In this document: positions 58,725-64,000 of the stretch, piece after piece
How the letters are laid out: every line of letters begins with the position of its first letter
Numbering within the stretch: position 1 is the first letter of the stretch
Source of the DNA: Streptomyces sp. NRRL S-31
GTDB taxonomy: Bacteria; Actinomycetota; Actinomycetes; Streptomycetales; Streptomycetaceae
Direction of reading: 5' to 3'
Assembly (NCBI RefSeq): GCF_000718775.1
Contig: NZ_JOCB01000013.1
Coordinates: forward strand, 89,040 to 153,039
Length of the DNA stretch: 64,000 nucleotides
Position numbers and translations under genes: made by a program
The notes under the pieces: generated by a model
Seen by the model: only the letters and a program-made list of their open reading frames with translations
The model's database searches: none
Told to the model about the DNA's origin: nothing

Positions 58725-61573
58725 GTTCTCCCATGGGTGGCGAGCCGGAGCCTGACGGGCTCGATCTGCGGCGCGTGGTCCAGGTCGTGGTCACGGACGG
58801 CACCGGCAGGCTCCGACTGGCGTCCGGTTACCGGGTGACCCGGGACCTGGTGCTCACGGCCGCCCACGCGATGGGTGATGCAACGTCAATTCTCGCGCGG
58901 TTCTTCACCGGTGACGGTGAGGTCTGGGAGGAGCCGGGCGAATCCGTCTGGGTGAACGCCGACGTGGACATCGCGCTGCTCAGGATCACGGTGGACGCGC
59001 GCCGCGGCGGACCGCTCGCCGCCTGCGTGCCCCCGGTGCGGTTCGGCTGTGTCGCGCCGATGGCGGAGGCGGACTGCGGAGCCCTCGGATTTCCCTGGTT
59101 CAAGCTGCGCGACAGCCGTTCCCCGGCTGCCGGCTCCTCGTCTGGCAGTCATGCCGCCACGACGTACCGGGACTCCCACTACGCACGCGGCCGGGCCACG
59201 GCGACCCTCCGTGAGGGCACCCTGGAGTTCAGCGTCCAGACCCCTCCGGGACCGCACGCCGACTCCGGCCGCTCGCCCTGGGAGGGCATGTCCGGGGCCC
59301 CGGTCTGGAGCGGCGGGCGCGTCATCGGAGTCGTGACCGCGCACTACGGCCGTGAGGGACCTGGCATGCTCACGGCCAGCCAGGTGGAGCGCTGGTACCG
59401 ACTGCTGACCGGGCCGCAGATCGATGAATTGGCGCAGTTGATGGGCCTGCCGCGCAGGGCCGGCGAGCTCGACGAGGTTCCCGGGCCGACGCCGGCATCC
59501 GACGGCCCGGCGACGGGGGAGTTGGGCAAGGCGGCCAGGGAACTCGCCGACTTGGTGCGCACCCAGTGGGAGGACGAAGAGGAGCGGCGGCAGGTACACG
59601 ACCCCTCGCCCCTCCAGGTGCGGTTCCGGCAGGCGGCGGACGTCCGCTTCGACTACTGGGCCCACATCCGCCGTGTCCCCCTCTCCACGGACCCCGGGCC
59701 GCTGCCGCTGGCGGACGAGCTGGACCAGATCGTGAAGGTCTACCGGTCCATTCCCTCCGGCCGACTGGTGGTGCTGGGCGTCGCCGGGGCGGGTAAGACG
59801 ATCCTGACCACGCGCTTCGTCCTCGGCCTGCTGAAGGAACCCGCCCGGGGGGACCGGGTGCCGGTGATCTTCGAACTGGGCTCCTGGGACCCGACCGCCA
59901 TCCATCTGCGCGACTGGATGGCCGAACGGCTGGTGCGCGACTACGGCTTCGGCGGCGCGGCCCCGGACGGCGGGACGCTGGCCGACGCCCTGATCAAGGC
60001 GGGCCGGATCCTGCCCGTCCTCGACGGATTCGACGAGATCGCCCTCGATCTGCAGCCGAGGGCCCTCGAAGAGCTCAACCTCCTCGGCCGGATGCCGTTG
60101 CTGCTCACCAGCCGCACCGAGGAATACACCAGTGCCGTGGAGCGGACCGACGTGCTCACCGCCGCCGCCGTCGCCGAACTGGAGCTGCTCACCCTGAGCG
60201 ACCTCGACGACTATCTGCCCGGCACCAGCCCGCCGGGCCCGGACGGCCGTTCCGGCTGGGCCCCCGTGCTGGACGAGCTGCGCCAACAGCGCCGCACCCG
60301 GGGCGCGGAGAACCTCGCGCAAGCGCTCCGCACCCCCCTGATGGTCACCATGGCACGCACGGTCTACGGTCACTCGGGCGAGCCCCACCCACGGGAGCTG
60401 CTGAACACCAGGAATTTCCCCGGGCCCGAGGACATCCAGAAGCATCTGCTGGCCGCGTTCCTTCCCGCCGCCTACCGCCCCCATGCCCGCACCACGGCCG
60501 GACCGCACCGCACCCGGCCGTGGAACCCCGACCCGGTCCGTGCCGAGCACTGGCTTTGCTACCTCGCCGCACACCTGACCGCACGCCGCACCCGCAACCT
60601 CGAATGGTGGCAACTCGGCACCACCATGAGCCGTTTCGCGCGCGTATGCGTGATCGGTTTCCTGGCCGCGCTGGCCTTCGGAGTGACCACCGGGGTCGGG
60701 AACATCCCCGTGGACCTGGTGGTGACCGACAACGGGCTCGGGTTCGCCGTCGAACGCGGGCTCGTCGTCGCGGTGCTGCACGGAGCCGTGGCCGGGCTGG
60801 GGTTCGGGGCCGTCTACGTGTCCGCGTACCGGGGGGACGTGACGCCGGCCCGCGTGCGGATACAGATCTTCGGCCGGAGAGGGGTGGCACACAACAGGTT
60901 CCTGCCCAGGTTCATGGCCGGACTGGTGCTCGGGGCCCTGGCGGCGGGCACGCTGGTCCTGGTGGACCGCGGCATCGTCACCCGGCTCGGGCTCTCGGAC
61001 GGGCTCGAAGACGCCTCTGGCCCGGCCACGTTCCTGTTCGTGCTCGGGTTCGGCCTCGCGACCGGGCTGGTCCTGGGGCTGATGGCGTGGCTGGAAGTCG
61101 CCGACGCCATCGACTCCGCCGTCAGCCCCGCCGCCCTGCTCGACAGCAACCGCAGGAACGTGCTCGTCCATCTCCTGATGTGGGCGATCGTCTTCGGGAC
61201 GGGCGCGACGGCCGTCAACGTGTTCATCATGGGGCCTCTGCTCGGAGTGGGGGCCGGCCTCGTGTTCGGGCTCGAGGCGGCCTTCGCGGGCGGGCTCGGG
61301 TACGGGCTCAGCCTGACGGCCTGGGGGCAGTGGGTGGCCCTGGCACGGATATGGCTGCCGCTCACCGGGCGGCTGCCCTGGCGACTGATCACGTTCCTGG
61401 ACGACGCCTGCGAGCGGGGCGTGCTGCGGCAGTCCGGCGCGGTGTACCAGTTCCGGCACGCCCAGCTCCAGGAGCACTTGGCCACCAGGCCCACGACCCC
61501 CACCACCCCCGCTGCCCTCGTGGCCCCCACCACGCCCGCCACCCCAACAACACCCACGCCCCCCACCTCCTGA
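58721..61573 (+). CDS. Trypsin-like protease-NACHT NTPase-membrane protein
   Basis: A 950-residue multidomain protein. Residues about 15-235: trypsin-like domain with His in VLTAAHAMG near 48, Asp in ADVDIALLRI near 87 and Ser in WEGMSGAPVWSG near 190. Residues about 340-500: NACHT/STAND NTPase, Walker A LGVAGAGKT near 352, Walker B ILPVLDGFDEI near 430 and sensor LLLTSRTEEY near 455. Residues about 650-900 hold eight or so membrane helices (VCVIGFLAALAFGVTTG, VAVLHGAVAGLGFGAVYV, TFLFVLGFGLATGLVLGLM). The C-terminus is a Thr/Pro tail. It follows trypco2 by a 4-base overlap. All three classes of catalytic residues are intact. Predicted to sense a trigger through the NTPase and unleash a protease at the membrane. 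Confidence 0.88.
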   Translation: MSSPMGGEPEPDGLDLRRVVQVVVTDGTGRLRLASGYRVTRDLVLTAAHAMGDATSILARFFTGDGEVWEEPGESVWVNADVDIALLRITVDARRGGPLAACVPPVRFGCVAPMAEADCGALGFPWFKLRDSRSPAAGSSSGSHAATTYRDSHYARGRATATLREGTLEFSVQTPPGPHADSGRSPWEGMSGAPVWSGGRVIGVVTAHYGREGPGMLTASQVERWYRLLTGPQIDELAQLMGLPRRAGELDEVPGPTPASDGPATGELGKAARELADLVRTQWEDEEERRQVHDPSPLQVRFRQAADVRFDYWAHIRRVPLSTDPGPLPLADELDQIVKVYRSIPSGRLVVLGVAGAGKTILTTRFVLGLLKEPARGDRVPVIFELGSWDPTAIHLRDWMAERLVRDYGFGGAAPDGGTLADALIKAGRILPVLDGFDEIALDLQPRALEELNLLGRMPLLLTSRTEEYTSAVERTDVLTAAAVAELELLTLSDLDDYLPGTSPPGPDGRSGWAPVLDELRQQRRTRGAENLAQALRTPLMVTMARTVYGHSGEPHPRELLNTRNFPGPEDIQKHLLAAFLPAAYRPHARTTAGPHRTRPWNPDPVRAEHWLCYLAAHLTARRTRNLEWWQLGTTMSRFARVCVIGFLAALAFGVTTGVGNIPVDLVVTDNGLGFAVERGLVVAVLHGAVAGLGFGAVYVSAYRGDVTPARVRIQIFGRRGVAHNRFLPRFMAGLVLGALAAGTLVLVDRGIVTRLGLSDGLEDASGPATFLFVLGFGLATGLVLGLMAWLEVADAIDSAVSPAALLDSNRRNVLVHLLMWAIVFGTGATAVNVFIMGPLLGVGAGLVFGLEAAFAGGLGYGLSLTAWGQWVALARIWLPLTGRLPWRLITFLDDACERGVLRQSGAVYQFRHAQLQEHLATRPTTPTTPAALVAPTTPATPTTPTPPTS

Positions 61574-61644
61574 CCCGGGCCCCCGGCGCACTCCGGTGGA
61601 CACCCGCAACGGGGTCGTGACACGGCCGTGATGTCATCGGTCCA

Positions 61645-61706
61645 CCTTGACCTATAGGCATCCAACTGTCATACAAGGGATCCAACTTCCTTATGAGGGA
61701 CACGAG
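61645..61706 (+). promoter_or_regulatory. Repeat-bearing leader before the surface protein gene
   Basis: Two copies of ATCCAACT (about 61659 and 61680), about 21 bases apart, stand in an AT-rich leader directly upstream of the GAGGGA ribosome site. The 21-base spacing fits same-face binding by a regulator. The promoter is probably here. Confidence 0.35.
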
Positions 61707-62798
61707 ATGACATTTCTGGAGAGGAAAGGGAGGCCGGACGAGGAGAGCGGAACGACGCGTGGCCACCGGAGCGGCCGGGCCGTCCGCAGGACCGCGTGGC
61801 TGACGGCGCCCCTGATGCTCGCCTGTGCGGCCGCGGGCTCGGCCATCGGCGGCCTCCAGGCCGGAGCGGCGGCCGCGGATCCGGCGTCGCTCACCCAGCA
61901 GTACACCTGTGCCCTGCCCTATGTCGGTGACCGGGGCGTCACGTTCCGGCTCAACTCGGCCGTGCCGGGCAACGTCCTGGCCGGCAAACGCAGCCCCGCG
62001 TTCCCGATCGTCGCGGATGCCCCGGTGAGCCCGAGCGACACCACCTGGCTGCGCCGGTTCGGCTTCAGCAGCATCGAGGGCACGGTGGTGGCGAAGGTCG
62101 CCGTGCTCGCGCTGGGGGTGGACATCAACCGGGATGTGACGTTCGCCGTCCCCAGGACCACCGTGCCGGCGTCCGGTTCGCTCGACGCCAAGGGGACGGG
62201 CACCGCGCCTCAGCTCGTCTTCAAGAAGCCCGGCATCGCGAAGATCACCACCACCCAGCTGATCCTTCACATCGTCCCGAGGGACGCGAACGGCAACGTG
62301 GTCAGCCCCCCGGGCAGCTTCAGCGCGCCGTGCACGCTGAACCACGGGGAGAACGACGTGGTAGCGACCGTCCGGATCGCCGCCCCGGGGCGGCCGACCG
62401 GCCCGGGGAAGCCCGGGGGTACGGGCGGCTCCGGCCCGGGGAAGCCCGGGGGCACGGGCTCCGGCACGGGCTCCGGCTCCGGCTCCACCGCGCCGTCCGG
62501 CGCCGCGGGGCCGATCCCGAAAACGGGCGACTCGTCCGGAGCGACCGCTACCGGCGCTACGGGCGGCGCCATTCCTTCGGCCTCCCGCCCCGGCGGGCAG
62601 AGCGCGACGCCGGCGCCCTCGGGCAGTGGCGCCACATCGCTGAGCCCGGCCGCGAACACCTCCGCCGGGCGCAGCCATGCCACCGCCACGTCCGGCCCCT
62701 GGAGCGCCAGGAACCTGCTCCTGCTCTCCGCGGGCCTTCTCCTCGTGGCCGCCGGCGCCGGGACGGTCTTCCTCCGCTTGCGTGGAGGTCGTCGCTGA
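61707..62798 (+). CDS. DUF6801-like secreted, membrane-anchored surface protein
   Basis: Start set at ATG 61707 with GAGGGA upstream. After a long basic leader (1-30) a signal helix (WLTAPLMLACAAAGSAIGGLQAGAAAADP) is cut before the outer domain (about 55-230: QYTCALPYVGDRGVTFRLNSAVPGNVLAG, AKVAVLALGVDINRDVTFAVP, and a Cys near 216). Next come a Gly/Pro/Ser/Thr linker (about 235-325; GTGSGTGSGSGSTAP) and a C-terminal anchor helix (LLLLSAGLLLVAAGAGTVFL) with RLRGGRR. The outer domain resembles DUF6801. It is exported and stays in the membrane. Confidence 0.75.
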   Translation: MTFLERKGRPDEESGTTRGHRSGRAVRRTAWLTAPLMLACAAAGSAIGGLQAGAAAADPASLTQQYTCALPYVGDRGVTFRLNSAVPGNVLAGKRSPAFPIVADAPVSPSDTTWLRRFGFSSIEGTVVAKVAVLALGVDINRDVTFAVPRTTVPASGSLDAKGTGTAPQLVFKKPGIAKITTTQLILHIVPRDANGNVVSPPGSFSAPCTLNHGENDVVATVRIAAPGRPTGPGKPGGTGGSGPGKPGGTGSGTGSGSGSTAPSGAAGPIPKTGDSSGATATGATGGAIPSASRPGGQSATPAPSGSGATSLSPAANTSAGRSHATATSGPWSARNLLLLSAGLLLVAAGAGTVFLRLRGGRR

Positions 62799-62868
62799 CT
62801 CTTGAGCATGTGCGTGGGGCTGCGGTATTCGTAGTCCCACAACGTGCCGGGGGGAACGGGGACTTGGG

Positions 62869-63693
62869 ATGGGCAGGATACGCAGCGCCAACTGGCTTTC
62901 GCAGCGGTTCGGTTGGCGGTCGGGCGCGGTCCGCGCGGCTGTCTGCGCGGGCACGGCGCTGTCGCTGGCGACCGGCTTCGGCGCCGGCCCGGCACATGCC
63001 ACCGTGGACCACCAGGCACCCGCGGAGCACCATTACTACCTCGAACTGGGCGGCACCGGAGCCGCGTTGCCCGCGCCCCGGTGCACCTACAGCTACCAGT
63101 ACGCCAACCAGACCCTGACCGCCGACCGGAACAACATCGTCGTCGGCGTGTGCTACCCGGCCAGTGCCGGCCCCTGGGAGGCCGGCAACGGCAAGACGCC
63201 CGGCTTCGGTTCGCCGAGTTATGACGACAGCGAGCGACAGGGCTACCGCAATCTGCTGAGCACGGCCGAGCGGATCCACCGCGCCGACCCGCACGCCCGC
63301 TACACCATCGTCGGCTACTCGCAGGGCGCACAGGCCGCCGACGAGGTGCTCCAGGCGATCGCCGGGCGACGGACGGGCATCCCGGCCGCGCGGGTCGACG
63401 GCATGCTCTACGCCGACCCGCGGCAGCCCCGGACGGGCCTCGAAGCCGTCGTGCCCCGAGGGCTGAGCGTCTTCGGCTTCATCTCGCGCGGCCCCGGACC
63501 GGCGGACTTCGCGGGCATCCCGGTCGCGCGCTTCTGCATCCGGACCGACGGCGTCTGCGACGCGACCACGCCGCTGGCGCTCCCCGGCTTCCTCCAGCAG
63601 CACCCCCGCTACCAGCGGCCCGGCGGCATCATGAGCCTGACCCTCGCGCACGCCGGCGAGAACGGCACCTTCTGGTACCCGGCCGACTCCTGA
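62869..63693 (+). CDS. Secreted cutinase-like serine hydrolase
   Basis: A 274-residue exported alpha/beta hydrolase. A twin-Arg-less signal (VRAAVCAGTALSLATGFGAGPAHA, cut after AHA) precedes the domain. The nucleophile elbow is IVGYSQGAQAADEVL (Ser near 146) and the acid may be the Asp in MLYADPRQPRTG. The fold order and two paired Cys (CTYSYQ with VGVCYP, and FCIRTDGVCD) resemble the cutinase/PE-PPE family. The final His is not obvious. GGGGACTTGGG precedes the ATG. Probably an esterase. Confidence 0.8.
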   Translation: MGRIRSANWLSQRFGWRSGAVRAAVCAGTALSLATGFGAGPAHATVDHQAPAEHHYYLELGGTGAALPAPRCTYSYQYANQTLTADRNNIVVGVCYPASAGPWEAGNGKTPGFGSPSYDDSERQGYRNLLSTAERIHRADPHARYTIVGYSQGAQAADEVLQAIAGRRTGIPAARVDGMLYADPRQPRTGLEAVVPRGLSVFGFISRGPGPADFAGIPVARFCIRTDGVCDATTPLALPGFLQQHPRYQRPGGIMSLTLAHAGENGTFWYPADS

Positions 63694-63872
63694 CGCGGGC
63701 CACTGGCGGAACCTCCGGTGGCTGAGGCCCCAGGGTTGCCAGATGCCGGGTCACGATGCGCTGATGCGGGCCGGCTCCTGGGCGTACGCGTCGTGCTGCT
63801 GTCCGGTGTTCACGCCGCCTCCGTCTCCGCGGTCTCCGCCGCTTCGGTCTCCGTCTGCGTGGTCTTTGCCCA

Positions 63873-64000
63873 CTACAGTCCGAGGGCGGCCAGCCGCTGG
63901 AGCTGCTCACCGGCTGAGGGGGATGCGTGGTCCCATGCGAACTCGAGGTCGTCCGGGAGGATGTCGTCCAGCTCGTCCTGCCACCGGCCGCGCAGGAGGA
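63873..64000 (-). CDS. C-terminal part of a hypothetical protein (partial)
   Basis: The minus strand is open from the window edge to TAG at 63873-63875. It reads LLRGRWQDELDDILPDDLEFAWDHASPSAGEQLQRLAALGL, an acidic helical ending. Family not recognisable from 41 residues; the gene starts beyond the window. Confidence 0.45.
   Translation of the reverse strand, partial: LLRGRWQDELDDILPDDLEFAWDHASPSAGEQLQRLAALGL

Noticed and set aside
58886..61609. 907-residue minus-strand frame opposite the trypsin-NACHT gene
   Set aside because: It is the antisense of a protein with intact triad and Walker motifs and has no domain of its own.
62515..62540. IPKTG in the surface protein, like a sortase LPXTG signal
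   Set aside because: It lies about 80 residues before the C-terminal helix rather than next to it, and the first residue is not Leu. A membrane anchor explains the C-terminus better.

Overview
The window is high-GC actinobacterial DNA and almost certainly from a Streptomyces chromosome. It carries a gamma-butyrolactone receptor/synthase pair, an SsgA-like sporulation protein, DUF5133 and DUF427 proteins, Ku, many GTG starts and strong GGAGG-type ribosome sites. No rRNA, tRNA or CRISPR array was seen.

Layout. 0-9.2 kb: a partial GNAT end, a pterin-dehydratase/VOC fusion, a sirtuin, a DUF11 protein, a CorA-like transporter, small membrane and secreted proteins, a class II glutamine amidotransferase, and a Y-family polymerase gene whose middle looks inverted. 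9.4-17 kb: Ku, a LysR regulator with a divergent cupin gene and DoxX, cbiZ, a VOC/HxlR divergent pair and a TMEM175-like membrane protein. 17-21 kb: alpha/beta hydrolase, gamma-butyrolactone receptor (TetR), AfsA-type butenolide synthase and a HAD phosphatase, forming a probable autoregulator signalling cassette. 21-23.7 kb: DUF5133, a small HTH protein, a hypothetical protein and an N-terminally truncated APC permease.

24-33.5 kb is a sulfur island. A sulfonate ABC transporter with a TauD-type dioxygenase is followed by a rhodanese membrane protein, a CsoR/CstR-type repressor, TauE/SafE and a persulfide-dioxygenase/rhodanese fusion. Three TACCCC...GGGGTA palindromes sit at the two promoters of the second half. 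This reads as sulfonate sulfur supply coupled to control of reactive sulfur species. 34-42 kb: a MacB/FtsX-like ABC exporter divergent from a NarL-type two-component system, an MMPL exporter divergent from a MarR repressor with a clear operator, an SsgA-like protein and a methyltransferase remnant.

42-58.4 kb is accessory DNA rich in decayed genes. It holds an unusual HTH-coiled-coil-receiver protein, a complete IS701-family element, an NmrA/TetR pair, fragments of TetR, Tn3-like and IS5-like genes, a large membrane gene split by an in-frame TAG, and a run of frameshifted pseudogenes (TnsB/Mu-type transposase, resolvase-like gene, XRE gene joined to a GNAT fragment). Directly after this comes a translationally coupled trypco2 + trypsin-NACHT-membrane pair (58.4-61.6 kb), which is the best candidate for a little-studied conflict or defence system. 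The window ends with a secreted surface protein, a cutinase-like hydrolase and a partial gene.
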